Shown here: positions 1 through 10,850 of the stretch, in pieces
How the letters are laid out: each line of letters begins with the position of its first letter
Position numbering within the stretch: the first letter of the stretch is position 1
Source of the DNA: Euborellia annulipes
Lineage: Eukaryota > Arthropoda > Insecta > Dermaptera > Anisolabididae
DNA length: 64,000 nt
NCBI GenBank assembly: GCA_023213315.1
Contig: JAKCPI010012714.1
Coordinates: 1 to 64,000, forward strand
Direction of reading: 5' to 3'
Position numbers and translations under genes: made by a program
Notes under the pieces: generated by a model
What the model was told of the DNA's origin: nothing
Database searches by the model: none
What the model saw: the letters and a program-made list of their open reading frames with translations, nothing else

Positions 1-85
1 TTTACGTAAAATTCAGCTTTCAATTTTTGAGACTTGTTAATTTTATTTTACTAAAACGTTGGTTATAAACAACCCACAACATGCA

Positions 86-715
86 TAGAAAAATCTGGTG
101 TGACAAGCTCAGCAGATTTTTTTTTGTCGACATGTATTTAGTTTCCGACAGTACGGCACATTTTTTTTTTTTTTTTTTTTAAAAAGAACATTCACACTTT
201 TTTCTCATTCACACTCACACTCACACACACATTCACACAGTCTTTTCGGCAACTCCAGGCCATTTAAGACTTTAGACGATAACCGTTATTATATAAATAT
301 ACATATAGGGGTCCAGGCATTCTTATTTAAGCCATTTGGTATCCAATTGGCTTAAATAAAATCATCGGACTGCCTGGGGTCCGAACCCGCGACGTTTGGT
401 ATACGAGGTTAGCACGCTAACCTCTACGCCATGCCCCGAGGGCGTACGGCACATTAGATTTTCAAGATGTAAAATTTATAAGTATGGAAAAATATTTATA
501 TTTTTGTTACCATAGCAACCATTTCTCCTATCTTTCCTATGAAGTACAAGAGTAAAGTGTGCTTCAAACAATTCTGAGGGCAAAATGAAAATATACATTT
601 TAAAGAGCATCTAAAAAAATAAATGATTTTTGAATTTTAATCAAAATCGTTTGAGCGAATTTTGAGAAAATCGAAAAAACTGAAAAAGTACATGTATATA
701 GAGGTAAGGGAAAGT
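86..715 (-). repeat. R1 element copy, minus orientation, split by a SINE
   Basis: R1 is the name used here for an unclassified dispersed family of about 600-690 bp. A complete copy has a left hairpin built on ACTTTCTCTTACC, an internal palindrome GTTGCCATGGTAAC, and a right hairpin bounded by AATCTGGTGTGAC and its complement. This copy is reversed: the right-end motif lies near 86, the ATGGCAACC-like core near 507-530, and a degenerate left end near 690-715. The right hairpin has lost its middle. A SINE sits at 161-443 inside it. No coding capacity is seen. Confidence 0.75.
161..443 (-). mobile_element. tRNA-derived SINE (family A), complete
   Basis: On the minus strand it reads as a tRNA-like head with A-box-like GGCGTAGAGGTTAGCG and B-box-like GGGTTCGGACCC, a body with an inverted TTAAGCCA pair, a GCCGAAAAGACT segment, a GTGTGAATG-rich end and a poly-A tail (poly-T at 161-180). 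It is flanked by the direct repeat GTACGGCACATT (151-162 and 444-455), a long duplication typical of target-primed insertion. The insertion splits an R1 copy, so it is younger than that copy. Confidence 0.85.
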
Positions 716-802
716 AAAAATTTTAAGAACCCTTAATTTAGCAACATTATAAGATTTTATAGTCATTAAATTTTATAAAATTTGAGTATAAACAGATGAA
801 AT

Positions 803-1290
803 CAATCAATTTGGCAATTATTTCAACTAATGGAAGAGCATCAAATTTTTTTTCCAATTCGATCGGCGCCGAGAGATCAGCCAGGGAGACTTGAGTAACT
901 CTTATCTAAGCCTTTCGTCGCGCGAGATCGCTTTTCAAAAAAATCGCTATATCTCTCTTATTCATCCAAGGATTTGAGGCAAAATGCAAAACTGATCTCT
1001 TGAATTAATTATAAAGCCATAGGAATTTTTCTAATTAGCTACGCCCACATAAAATGAAGGTTTGTTGATGACACTCACCACTTCCAATGTCAACTCCCGC
1101 CAATATTTTTTAATTTATTGTTTTTTAATTAAATAAACACATTTAGGGCTTGATATCGATTGAATAAATTAAAATATAAAATATTCTAACTAAAACAATC
1201 CATTTTTGGCCAAGGAATGTCCTAGAAATAATAAAAAATCGATTTTAATTTATTTTGACAGATGAATTTTTTTCTTTTCAAAATAATAAA
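803..1290. repeat. R2 dispersed repeat, copy 1
   Basis: This segment is a direct repeat of 9329-9830: both begin near AATCAATCAATTTGGCAATT and share roughly 500 bp, with scattered differences. No open frame with recognisable motifs and no clear termini were found. The class is unknown. The second copy lies inside the cargo of the composite hAT block. Confidence 0.6.
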
Positions 1291-1844
1291 AAAACTATTC
1301 AACATATATAAAAAGTGAATACTGCATTAGAATCAGCACTAAATCCTGAATTTTACGCATTTATGTCAATTACTAGTTTGCTCTATTTAATAAGAGAGAG
1401 TCACATCTATGTTTACTTGAATTTTCGTAAATTTGTTAAAAAAACTAAAAAAGATATAAAATTGGTGTTTATTGATTCGTTATCTGAATTAAATACAGAA
1501 TTTATTTGATATCTTAAATGTCTTCTACCTTTTATGTTTAATGATATTAACCATTCTCAAATTTTGGATCGTTTTTTGAGTATAACTCGAAAAATAATTG
1601 AGATACAAAAATAACAAAAGTAGATTCTTAATCCTCATCAAATCCCCCATATTTTCCCCGTGTCATATGTTTAAGAAGTGGTTAAATTAAAAATCTTATA
1701 TTTTTAGAATTTGTATCAATTAATCGAAAACTATTAGAGATATTAAAATTTCGTACGCAAATTCTTATTCTACGTGAAAATTTATCCAGAAACGATGTAT
1801 CACATGCCTTGTGTTGTGTTTAATTGATAGATAGTAGCTAGGGG
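1291..1844. other. No gene seen; AT-rich intergenic DNA
   Basis: The stretch is AT-rich with no convincing reading frame; the longest one, near 1315-1509, has low-complexity composition. No repeat boundaries were identified. Confidence 0.4.
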
Positions 1845-2117
1845 CGTAGCGAGAGGGGAGGGGAGCAAGGGGGTCATTATGCCCCGGGTACTACTCACAA
1901 ATGGGCGCCAAATGGTCCGCAAAACAAAATATTGCTGGATAATTTTTATTTTTATTATAATTGATTTCTGGAAAATATATTTTAAATTTACTGCCAGTGT
2001 AATATAATAATTATGTATATTTTACATATAAGATTATATGGTTTTCGAATGGAGGAGGGGGTGGGCGCTAAAAAGGTATAGTCCCCCGGGCGCGAGTTAA
2101 GCTCACTACGCCACTGC
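1845..2117. mobile_element. hAT-like MITE, degenerate
   Basis: The left end reads GGGGCGTAGCGAGAGG. The right end reads CTCACTACGCCACTG, whose complement is CAGTGGCGTAGTGAG. This is the GGCGTA-type terminus seen in other hAT-like elements of this window. The left terminus is damaged and no 8-bp duplication could be matched, so the boundaries are approximate. Confidence 0.5.
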
Positions 2118-2134
2118 AGACTTCATATAATTTA

Positions 2135-2822
2135 CCTAGATTTTTACTTTCTCTTACCTATGTATATATGTAATATATATATAGAGAGAAAGTATTGGAT
2201 TCATGTCAAAAATTCGATGTCGAGATTTTGATGGATCTTCACGTTTTTAGGTCCCCTGAATCCAAAAAAGTGGTTTTCGCGACATGGTCTGTCTGTGTGT
2301 GTGTGGGTGGGTGTGTGGTGTGTGTGTGTGTTCAATTTTAAGCATGAAGGAATTGAGCTAAGAAGTTGAAATTCTATATTTAACTTACACACCCCCGGGA
2401 CCGGAAAAATAAGCTTTTAATCAAAATCGGCCAAAGATTACTAGTACTTTACTGATGTACTTTTTCAGTTTTTTTCGATTTTCTCAAAATTTGCTCCAAC
2501 GATTTTTTTTTAAATTCAAAAATCAATTATTTTTTAGATGCTCTTTAAAATGTATATTCTCATTTTGCGATTGAAATCTTCTGAAGACCACTTTACTCTT
2601 GTATTTCATAAGGAAGATAGGAGAAATGGTTGCCATGGTAACAAAATATAAATATTTTCCCATACTTATAAATTTTACATCTGAATTCAAATGTTCCGTA
2701 CTGTCGGGAACTAAATATATGTCGACACAAAAAATCTGGTGTGACAAGCACAGTACACAACTTTCGATTACCGAAGGTAAGAGAAAGTTGTGTGCTGTGC
2801 GCCAGTCACACCAGATTTTTTA
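2135..2822 (+). repeat. R1 element, near-complete reference copy
   Basis: This is the best copy of the family. Left hairpin: ACTTTCTCTTACC at about 2147-2159 pairs with GAGAGAAAGT near 2183-2192. A microsatellite of GT lies at 2292-2330. The core palindrome GTTGCCATGGTAAC is at 2629-2642. Right hairpin: AATCTGGTGTGAC at 2730-2742 pairs with GTCACACCAGATT at 2806-2818, and encloses GGTAAGAGAAAGT (2774-2786). That inner motif is the complement of the left-hairpin motif ACTTTCTCTTACC. No transposase frame is present. Confidence 0.8.
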
Positions 2823-2899
2823 ATTAACAATTATGCTAACATTTTATTTTCTAGAAACAATAGAAAATGAACTTACACCACTTTCAAAATAAACGGTCA

Positions 2900-3514
2900 A
2901 TATAGAGAAAGTATTAGACTCATGTCAAAAATTCGATGGCGAGATTTTGACGGATATACACTTTTTGAATCCAAAAAAGTGGTTTTTGCAACATGGTCTG
3001 TCTGTTTGTGAACAAAATATCTCAAGAACGAAAAGAGCTAGGAAGTTGAAATTTTATATTTAAGTTAGACACCCCCATGGAACGTGACACCAAGCCTTTG
3101 AACAAAATCGACCAAAGAGTACTAGTACTTTACGGATGTACTTTTTCAGTTTTTTTCGATTTTCTCAAAAATCGCTCCAACGATTTTGATTAAAATTCAA
3201 AAATCAATTATTTATTAGATCCTCTTTAAAGTGTATATTCTCATTTTGCCATTGAAATCTTCTGAAGACCACTTTACTCTTGTACTTCATAGGAAGGCTA
3301 GGAGAAATGGTTGCCATGGTAACAAAATATAAATATTATATTTTCCCATTCTTATAAATTTTACATCTAGAAATTTGAATGTAACGTACTATCGGAAAAT
3401 AAATACATGTCGACACAAAAAATCTGGTGTGACAAGCACAGAACACAACTTTCGATTACCGAAGGTAAGAGAAAGTTGTGTGTGTGCGACAAGTCACACC
3501 AGATTTTTTAAAAT
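2900..3514 (+). repeat. R1 element, second tandem-oriented copy
   Basis: It follows the previous copy in the same orientation and repeats its internal order through the core palindrome (about 3309-3322) to the right hairpin at 3421-3508. The left hairpin is truncated. It ends only about 10 bases before the splice acceptor of the first recognised exon of the downstream gene, so it lies in that gene's intron or 5' region. Confidence 0.75.
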
Positions 3515-3524
3515 TGTTTTTCAG

Positions 3525-4894
3525 TTCATTTTTATTTTCACTACTCTACTGGCTTCGACAACGGCTGAGGGTGATTTTGTTTTTCCATCGGATAATTCAA
3601 TAAAAGAAACATCAGAGAGCCGACATCATAAGAGAAAGATTCACCATCATCATCATCAACAGCAACAACAACAGGGTGGTTATCCATATCCTGGAAACTA
3701 CGGTGGTGGGGGATGCTGGCATGTGGTGAATCCAGCTCAAGGCCACCCCGATGCACGCACTTTTGGCCTCTTTGAGGTAAATAAATCCATTTGCTTTTAA
3801 TCGCTTGCTGAGAATGCTGAGTGTCGAAAGTCCGAAATTAAGCGATTCGAGAAAAGGCATTTGAATGTTTTTTAAACATATATATATTTAAATAGCCGGG
3901 CACCAAATGAATAGGCCAGAATCAATAGCAAAGAATGGAAATATATTTTCGCCTCTTTGGCACTCAAAAGAGAAGACGTTTTAACAAAATTTGCTAGGCC
4001 TACGGGGCTTGGAGTAGTTGGTAGCGTGCCTACCTTCTATACCGAACGTCGCGGGTCGGCCCCAGGCAGTCCGATGATTTTATTTTGACTAAATGACTTA
4101 AATAGAAATGCCTGGACCCCCAATAGATATATTAATAATTAACGGTTATCGTAAAGTCTTAAATGGCCTAAGTTGCCGAAAAGACTGTGTGAATGTGAGT
4201 GTTAATGAGAAAAAAAGTGTGAATGTTTAAAAAAAAAAAAAAAATTTGCTAGGCTTTCGCTATTATGATTCTGTACAGGCGATATTTATAGTTTGAATTA
4301 AAAATTTTTTTAAAATTAGTCACGCTGAGAACGATACTTTGAGAAACGCTATCTTGATAAAATATTTTGTGTTTCATATGCCCAGAATAAATAATTTTTC
4401 TAAACGCCACTGGTTCTGATGTTTTAAATGAAAAATGTTTATTTTTGCAGTTATTCGGACCTGGCCACGGCGGACCGCCTGGACTGCCCCCACCTCTTCA
4501 TGATCCTATTCAAGGCCCTCCACCTCTTCCGCCGATTTACATCCAATGCAACACAGTAGCAGGAGGAGTAGCGCCGGTAGGACACCCTGGGTTAGCCCCA
4601 GTGGGGCCTCCACCCCATGGACCTCCGGTAGGCCCTAATCCAGTCGGGGGCCTACTTGGCAACCATCCTCTCCTAGCCCAACACCTGTTGGGCGGAGGAT
4701 CAGGAGGGTTACTGGGGAATCAAGGAGGAATTCTCGGAAGTCCTGGGGGACTTTTGGGTGGTGGTTCACAACCTCTTAACTCGCCTGTTGTTCAAGCTTT
4801 AACCAACGTGCTCACCGACAAGAAATCTGTCAACAAATTTCTCAGACAAATCAATCGCAATTTCATCAAACCTCTCTATCGTCTATTCCGGTAA
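3525..4894 (+). CDS. Secreted-type His/Gln- and Gly/Pro-rich protein, last two exons (5' exon not found)
   Basis: Two exons join in phase 0. Exon 3525-3776 is preceded by an acceptor (TTTTTCAG) and followed by the donor GTAAAT. Exon 4451-4894 is preceded by TTTTTGCAG and ends in TAA. The first exon starts with a hydrophobic run (FIFIFTTLLASTTAEG) that looks like a signal peptide with a likely cleavage near Ala/Glu, then a basic HHKRK patch, a His5-Gln6 run and a GGYPYPGNYGGGG segment. The second exon is rich in Gly and Pro (GPGHGGPPGLPPP, GGLLG repeats) and ends in a basic, Ser/Gly-poor tail of about 40 residues (NKFLRQINRNFIKPLYRLFR). Only two cysteines are seen, one per exon. The initiating Met must lie in an upstream exon, which was not identified among the repeats. 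The family is not recognised; an extracellular or cuticle-like structural role is inference from composition only. Confidence 0.7.
4000..4241 (+). mobile_element. tRNA-derived SINE (family A) in an intron
   Basis: The head is CTACGGGGCTTGGAGTAGTTGG, with a B-box-like CGCGGGTCGGCCCC, the shared TTGCCGAAAAGACTGTGTG end and a 15-base A tail. The duplication AAATTTGCTAGGC flanks it at 3987-3999 and 4242-4254. It lies in the intron between the two exons of the plus-strand gene. Confidence 0.85.
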
Positions 4895-4910
4895 CAAAAA
4901 CAATTCGCTA

Positions 4911-4916
4911 AATAAA
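4911..4916 (+). terminator. Polyadenylation signal AATAAA
   Basis: A canonical AATAAA lies 17 bases past the TAA of the plus-strand gene, a compact arrangement that supports this as its 3' end. The cleavage site was not determined. Confidence 0.6.
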
Positions 4917-5279
4917 CATTCACTAAAATCAATAGTACAAAAATGAATTAAGTTCTCCACCCATGGAGTTAAAGACGATTTTTTTTTTAATACAAGCCTT
5001 TCGTTTTAGTTAACCAATAATTTTCAAGAATATAAAGCAAAGTATTATATAAAAATTTATTAAAATAATCCATTTGGCGATGATCCCTCAAGTGAATTAA
5101 ATATTTTGTCCCTAAATAATTCTAAGGCTCTCATGTTCTTATCTCTTTTGCGTAATGAAATGGATATGAGATAATCGTGTTTCATAGATTAAGACATTCT
5201 GCACCTGTTATGATTTTATATTACTCTCTTATTTATTTGTTTCATTAATCTTGAAACATTAAGTGTGACTGATTTTCAT
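4917..5279. other. No gene seen
   Basis: AT-rich sequence after the polyadenylation signal of the upstream gene. No splice-consistent exon or clear repeat boundary was found. Confidence 0.4.
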
Positions 5280-5412
5280 GGCTGGGGACCCGGATCCGCT
5301 TCCCGTCCGAAGCGAGAAAAATTTATTTTGGCAATCAAACATTTGAAATAAAAAGCGATGGGGCCTTGATGCCGAAAAAGTCTTTAAAATAACAAAAAAA
5401 AAAAAAATGTGA
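5280..5412 (+). mobile_element. tRNA-derived SINE (family B), 5'-truncated
   Basis: It begins inside the tRNA-like head (CTTCCCGTCCGAAGCGAGAA), continues through the ATTTGAAATAAA body and the ATGCCGAAAAAGTCTTTAAA end, and finishes in an A run. The shared GCCGAAAAGAC tail links it to family A. Confidence 0.65.
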
Positions 5413-5969
5413 CTGAGTCACGCCGATAGGGAGAATTGGGGTTAAAGACTATTTTAAAAAAATGTATACGTGTAAATAAGAAGTTTTTCACAAATTTCTC
5501 CGCCCTTAAAATTTCCCGCCCCAGGCGAGCGCCTAAATACGGCCCTGCCCTGGAGTATACTAATATTTTAGAATATGTAAGATCCTCTCTCTTTTGTTAG
5601 AAGTAGAGGAATGTCAGAAGAATTGCTGATAAAATTATATTTTTGTAAGCTAATGTGGGACCTGGCGAAGATGAATTTCAAAGAAATATATATACATATA
5701 TATTTTTAAATTAAAATAAATATATTTACTTATTTTCCTATTAGACTATTAAAATTCATTAACATTAATTGAGGATGAGGATTTATATGCAAATTAAAAT
5801 ATCGCTAGCTGCTTTCAGCACCTTACCAGGAGGTGAAGCCTTTCCGGACGTCTCTTTATTAATATTTTTCAAAGCTTTCTTTAATATTTAAGATAATAAA
5901 ATACTCATCCTCTCCATATGAATCAATGCCATCAATGCCACAAGTATTGATGCCAGTTTAAATTTCCCT
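5413..5969. other. No gene seen; possible repeat fragments
   Basis: AT-rich. A GCCCCAGGCGAGCGCCTAAATACGG-like piece near 5518-5545 resembles a hAT-type terminus but has no partner. No other supported feature. Confidence 0.35.
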
Positions 5970-6325
5970 TTATAATGATAGACACGAAGAGAGGATGTCA
6001 GCCAAAAAGGAGAGCCTCTATCGAATAAAAATCTCCACTTAGAAGACGTTTTGTGTTTAATTATATAAATCTATCATCAGTTCTTAAGAGCTGAAGTGAG
6101 CATAAATAATAATTGTAATACAACAACGTAAAATATTCGATCTTACATTATTGGCAATCTCAAGGTGTACATCATTGAGATGCAGATAGAGTTGTTATAT
6201 ACATATAAACATATACAAAAATTATATAAAAATAAAAATTTGCACATAAGATGACGTATGCTCATCAGTTAATACGGCCAAGTCGCAAATGAACCATGGT
6301 ATATAAAAAATTGTATTATCAAATA
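5970..6325 (-). mobile_element. Left arm of a mirrored Penelope-like element terminus
   Basis: On the minus strand this roughly 350-bp segment matches 19327-19655, including CTTGGCCGTATTAACTGATG, ATCTCAAGGTGTAC-type sequence, and the block containing the hammerhead-like motif. In this copy the motif is decayed (6046-6080; ACAAAACGT instead of CGAAACGT). Together with the right arm it forms an inverted repeat about 13.7 kb across with a GIY-YIG fragment between the arms, as expected for PLEs, whose terminal repeats can be inverted. Confidence 0.65.
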
Positions 6326-6534
6326 CTCCAACCAGCGCAATTGGTTAAAATTGTGGCCTTCATGCCAACATAAATAAAAAAAAGTTATTTAAAAATTTGT
6401 TAAAATTCCCTAAACTTAGGGTTACCAAAATTTATATTCCACCAATCCTTTCTCTCGTTATAATGACAGATAAATGAAATTACAAGTTAGCATTACAAAA
6501 TAAAAGGAAATTGATAATATGATTTAAAAAAAAA

Positions 6535-6629
6535 GTGCACGAGGTGGATTTGAACTCGCGAAGATTGGTTACGTGAGACTGGAAAAAAATATTGATTGCT
6601 TGACGACGAATTAACCACTTGAGCCACAG
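6535..6629 (-). repeat. tRNA-like unit in the left arm of the foldback
   Basis: The minus strand shows A-box-like TGGCTCAAGTGG and B-box-like GAGTTCAAATCC, followed by an A run on the plus strand that would be a T-run Pol III terminator on the minus strand. It diverges from its partner in the anticodon-arm region. It is more likely a SINE-type or captured tRNA derivative than a working tRNA. Confidence 0.6.
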
Positions 6630-7739
6630 TTTACTTTATTACTTTAGAGAAAAATAAGCCTTTTAAGAAACATGAAATAAAAGAAGTATTAAAAAAATGT
6701 TAATATTCCACATATGATATATCATTTTTCATTACTTTTTATGCTGATTAATAATTTATAATCAAAATGTCAATTTAATGCAGAGTTTTCAAATAATTCA
6801 ATGGACAAACGTCAGATTGTTTATGCCTTGATGTAATTAAACCAAAAACTCTATCTAACATATGATACATGTCATTAATTCTTGAATTCCCCCTGATTCC
6901 AGAGAACTAAAGCCCTTTTAATTATATGACCTAATTTGGGAGTTATTGGCGATCAAAGTTGAGGCTATTTTCGATTTTAATGACATCAACACTCATTTCT
7001 ATATTATCGAAAAAGCTTATTTAGCATTGTCTGATTATTAACAAATTTTTACCAGAGATTTATAATTAAAAAATGAGTTTTTTTCTAAAGTTTCATTGAG
7101 ATTGGTAAAGAAATAAATAAAATATTGACAATTTTGTAAATTGAGTTTTAGAATTCAGAATCCCCGTTGCAAGACGAGAGCCGCTCCTTAGATCGCTCTC
7201 TTCACCCATCCGGGATTCCGAATTGTAAAACTCAATTTACAATATTTTATTTATTCCTTTACCAATCTCAATGAAACTTTAGAAAAAAACTCATTTTTTA
7301 ATTATAAATCTCTGGTAAAAATTTGGTTTTAATCAGACAATGCTAAATAAGCTTTTTCGATAATATAGAATTGAGTGTTGGTGTCATTAAGGTCGAAAAT
7401 AGACTTAACTTTGATCGCCAATAACTCCCAAATTAGATCATATAATTAAAAGGGCTTTAGTTCTCTGGAATCAGGGGGAATTCAAGAATTAATCACATGT
7501 ATCATATGTTAGATAGAGTTTTTGGTTTAATTACATCAAGGCATAAACAATCTGACGTTTGTCCATTGAATTATTTGAAAACTCTGCATTAAATTGACAT
7601 TTTGATTATAAATTATTAATCAGCATAAAAATTAATGAAAAATGATATATCATATGTGGAATATTAACATTTTATTAATACTTCTTTTATTTCATGTTTC
7701 TTAAAAGGCTTATTTTTCTCTAAAGTAATTAAGTAAACT

Positions 7740-7830
7740 GTGGCTCAAGTGGTTAATTCGCTCTCAAGAAATCTGTTTTTTTCCAATCTCACGTAACCAA
7801 ACTTCGCGAGTTCAAATCCACCTCCTGCAC
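7740..7830 (+). repeat. tRNA-like unit in the right arm of the foldback
   Basis: A-box-like TGGCTCAAGTGG at 7741 and B-box-like GAGTTCAAATCC at 7808-7819, followed at once by T10. The spacing of about 56 bases between boxes is longer than in a standard tRNA gene, closer to a tRNA with a long variable arm or a derivative. No cloverleaf was verified. Confidence 0.6.
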
Positions 7831-7921
7831 TTTTTTTTTTTATTTTTGTAAAATATATAAAATGATATTTCAAATTCTCCCCCTTACCTGAATAAGTAAA
7901 TTATCGCTCCCTCTCCCTCCA

Positions 7922-8084
7922 AGTTGTGAGCTGCACGAGGTTTTTATTTACCACCAACATAATCAGTGAGGCCCTTCGGGAGAGGGGGGCTGATATAATC
8001 GTCGGAGGGCATTTCCCCTCTCCCCCGTAGCGCCTCACTAATTAAAATGTTGGTAAATAAAAACCTCGTGCAGCTCACAACTAG
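7922..8084. repeat. Short foldback element
   Basis: Arms GTTGTGAGCTGCACGAGG (about 7923-7960) and CCTCGTGCAGCTCACAAC (about 8047-8083) are inverted copies that extend through the TTTTTATTTACCA segment. The middle is GC-rich with a C/G-run hairpin. A probable MITE of unknown class. Confidence 0.65.
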
Positions 8085-8149
8085 GTCGGTCCCCATTGTT
8101 TTGCGCCCGTGGCGGGCGACTGTTTTGCCACGATTTGCAAATGATAATT

Positions 8150-8307
8150 TTCTAGCTTAATTAATTTTTAATATATTTTCAAATTACATATAATGTTATA
8201 AACAATTTTTTATTATAATATTTAAATCTGGCCGTCTAAATTATTTAAGATGGACAAATATACATTACTAAGGCCAATACAATCTGTCTGATAGTTGAAT
8301 GCCCTAT
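8150..8307 (-). mobile_element. PLE remnant downstream of the GIY-YIG reading frame
   Basis: The minus strand matches the plus strand of 15384-15520 (shared TTAGTAATGTATATTTGTCC and AATTTGAAAATATATTAAAA). When the hAT at 8316-14870 is mentally removed, the minus-strand GIY-YIG frame ending at 14879 continues across 8307 into this segment, where the next codons give a plausible continuation (RAFNYQTDCIGLSN) before a stop. Confidence 0.6.
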
Positions 8308-8507
8308 GTCCATATCAGTAGCGTAGCCAGGATTTCTGCTTGGGGGGGGGCCCAAAAGTTTTTTAAACCCCCCCCCCCCTTTTCCAAGAAACTTAAAATG
8401 GAGAAATTTTTTTTAGATAATATAATAATTATAAATAAAAAACAAATAAAAAAAATTTTTTTTTTCTTGAAATAAAAAATAATTTTAATACAAAATTCGT
8501 AAATATT

Positions 8508-8900
8508 CAGAGGCGTACCGAGGCAGTTGGGGGCCTGGGACGGCTCTAGAAGAGGGGGCCTTATATTGAATTTTTTTTTGGGGGGCTCATCTTTAAATAT
8601 ACACACAAATATACACAAAAATATTTTTAAAATACCGTATATCACTGAAGCCCAAGGGCCCCGGGGCCTCTCAAAGGGAGATTTTCATTAAATTTTGTTC
8701 TTACTTGAGCCCTGAGGGCCCCGGGGCCTCTCAAAGGGAGATTTTCATTAAATTTTGTTCTTACTTGAGCCCTGAGGGCCCCGGGGCTTCTCAAAGGGAA
8801 ATTTTCATTAAATTTTTTTTTTTTATAAATATATGGGGGCCTATGCCGGCTCGGGGCCTGGGGCGGACCGCCCCCCTCGCCCCCCCTCGGTACGCCACTG
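8508..8900. mobile_element. hAT MITE (GGCGTACCGAGG family), left member of the composite
   Basis: Both termini are complete. The inside carries three tandem units of about 60 bp at 8640-8815, containing GGGCCCCGGGGCCTCTCAAA, and GC-rich segments near both ends. The same family occurs at 13917-14681 and, reversed, at 21147-21426. Confidence 0.75.
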
Positions 8901-9328
8901 TTCCAGGGAAATAGAATCATCCTCAGTACAATCATCAGATGTTTTGCAAATCGCTAACTCCTCCCATCCAATATGACAAAACAGCTGATCATTCCATGAA
9001 TGCGATTTTCATAATCATGATTCTGTCATTGGGGTCGAAATATTTACAAATTAACAGATAATACGCAAAAATATTTATTTTTGGCTGATGTCTTTATAAT
9101 AAAATTTATCATCCTTACGGCCATCTACAAACAATATGAATTTATTTTATTATTTAATATATTTATGAGAAATAGGCATCTCTTTGATTGAAGACAAAAT
9201 ATTTTGAATTTTATTTTTTCTCAAATGATTGAATTTTTTATAGATAAATATGCAGTCTTTTATTCTAATAGTTAAATAAAGTTTCGAATATAAAATGTTA
9301 TAAAAGCATCAAATAAAAAATATCAAGA

Positions 9329-9830
9329 AATCAATCAATTTGGCAATTATTTCAAATGATGGGAGAGCATCAATTTTGTTTTTTCTAATTCGATCCGCGC
9401 CCAGAGTGCACCCAGGGAGCCTCGCTTCACTCTCGTCTAGGCTTTTTTTCTCGCGCACAATCGCGTTTCAAAAAGTCAATATATCTCTCTTATTTTTCGA
9501 TGGATTCGTGGAAAAATGCAAAACTGGTCTTTTCAATCAATTATAAAGCCATAAACATTTTTTCATTTAACTACGACCACATAAAATGGGGGTTTATTAA
9601 TTGCCTTTTACATCTTCAGATTTTAACTGCCGCCTTCATTTTCTAATTATCCTAATTTATTGTTTTTTAACTAAATAAACACATTTAGGCCTTGATATTG
9701 ATTGAATAACTTAGTATATAAAATATTCAAGAAAAAACAATCAAATTTTAGTCTTAAAACGTTCTGAAAATGATTAAAAATCGATTTTCCAAATTTATTT
9801 TGACATATTAATTTTTACTTTCCCTTAAAA
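9329..9830. repeat. R2 dispersed repeat, copy 2
   Basis: Direct repeat of 803-1290, starting at AATCAATCAATTTGGCAATT and running to about TTTATTTTGACA. It lies in the cargo of the composite block. Unclassified. Confidence 0.6.
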
Positions 9831-9960
9831 TTCAAAAAGCAATTATTTCAACACCTGCCAGGAGTGAACAGGAGAATAGAATAGTAAAGGAGTGTTGGTG
9901 CAAAAAAAAGAAATAATCTCTCTCTTTTTGATTTCCGGGTATATTCTTTGGTAATTTATA

Positions 9961-10243
9961 ATCTCAGCCAAAAACATCGGAGATGCAAGGGGCGCCTCGC
10001 ATTATTTTTGCCTAGCGTCGAGGTGAAATCAAAAAAATGCGCCTCGCTTTTCTGATTTATATAAAAGCGAGGAAATATTTTCACTTAAATAAAACCCCTA
10101 CAGAATTTTATTTGTTTCATATATCCTCGCTTTTATATAAATCAGAAAAGCGAGGCGCATTTTTTTGATTTCACCTCGACGCTAGGCAAAAATAATGCGA
10201 GGCGCCCCCTTTTTGCATCTCCGATGTTTTTTGGCTGAGATTT
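9961..10243. mobile_element. Foldback MITE
   Basis: Arms of about 115 bp start ATCTCAGCCAAAAACATCGG and end CCGATGTTTTTTGGCTGAGAT, pair almost perfectly, and enclose about 45 bases. GAGGCGCATTTTTTTGATTT is seen in both arms. No duplication could be assigned and there is no coding capacity. Confidence 0.75.
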
Positions 10244-10349
10244 CACTTCTTTTTGTGAAATATTACATGAAAATATTATTTATTAATTTTTGTTTATTAA
10301 ATATTAAGTTATCCCATGAATAGATCTTTTAATATGCATTCCAAACAGT

Positions 10350-10850
10350 AAAAAATAAATACATCGTTTGGTATCCATTCGAAACGATAAACATAGGATT
10401 TCACCAAATTTTATAAAATTTTAGGATTTTTATTTTTGTTATGTTGGTAGGATGTAAATACATCGTGTGGTATCTATTCGAAACGATAAACATAGGATTT
10501 CACCAAATTTTATAAAATTTTAGGATTTTTATTTTTGTTATGTTGGTAGAATGTAAATTCATCGTTTGGTATCCATTCAAAACGATAAACATAGGATTTC
10601 CCTAAATTTTATAAAATTTTAGGTTTTTTATTTTTGTTATGTTGGTAGAATGTAAATACATCGTTTGGTATCCATTCGAAACGATAAACATAGGATTTCA
10701 CCAAATTTTATAAAATTTTAGGTTTTTTATTTTTGTTATGTTGGTAGATTTTAAATACTTCGTTTGGTATCCATTCGAAACGATAAACATAGGATTTCAC
10801 CAAATTTTATAAAATTTTAGGTTTTTTATTTATTTTATGTTGGTAGCACT
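10350..10850. repeat. Minisatellite with a period of about 98 bp, five units
   Basis: The phrase CATCGTTTGGTATCCATTCG recurs near 10361, 10459, 10557, 10656 and 10756. Each unit continues through AACGATAAACATAGGATTTC and ATTTTATAAAATTTTAGG. Units differ by a few bases. Located in the composite cargo. Confidence 0.8.

Larger units (their letters stand above)
6520..7835. mobile_element. Foldback element of about 1.3 kb with mirrored tRNA-like ends
   Basis: Two arms of about 640 bp (to 7164 and from 7212) are near-perfect complements around a 47-base loop. The outer ends are AAAAAAAAAGTGCACGAGG and CCTCCTGCACTTTTTTTTTT. Each arm ends in the same tRNA-like unit followed outward by a T run. No transposase frame is seen and no target duplication could be assigned. 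It interrupts the left arm of the PLE remnant. Confidence 0.85.

Noticed and set aside
8705..8914. 69-residue frame with repeated SPEGPGASQRE
   Set aside because: It is a translation of the MITE tandem unit.
10330..10850. Possible CRISPR-like array
   Set aside because: Repeats are about 98 bp and contiguous, with no unique spacers; this is a eukaryotic minisatellite.
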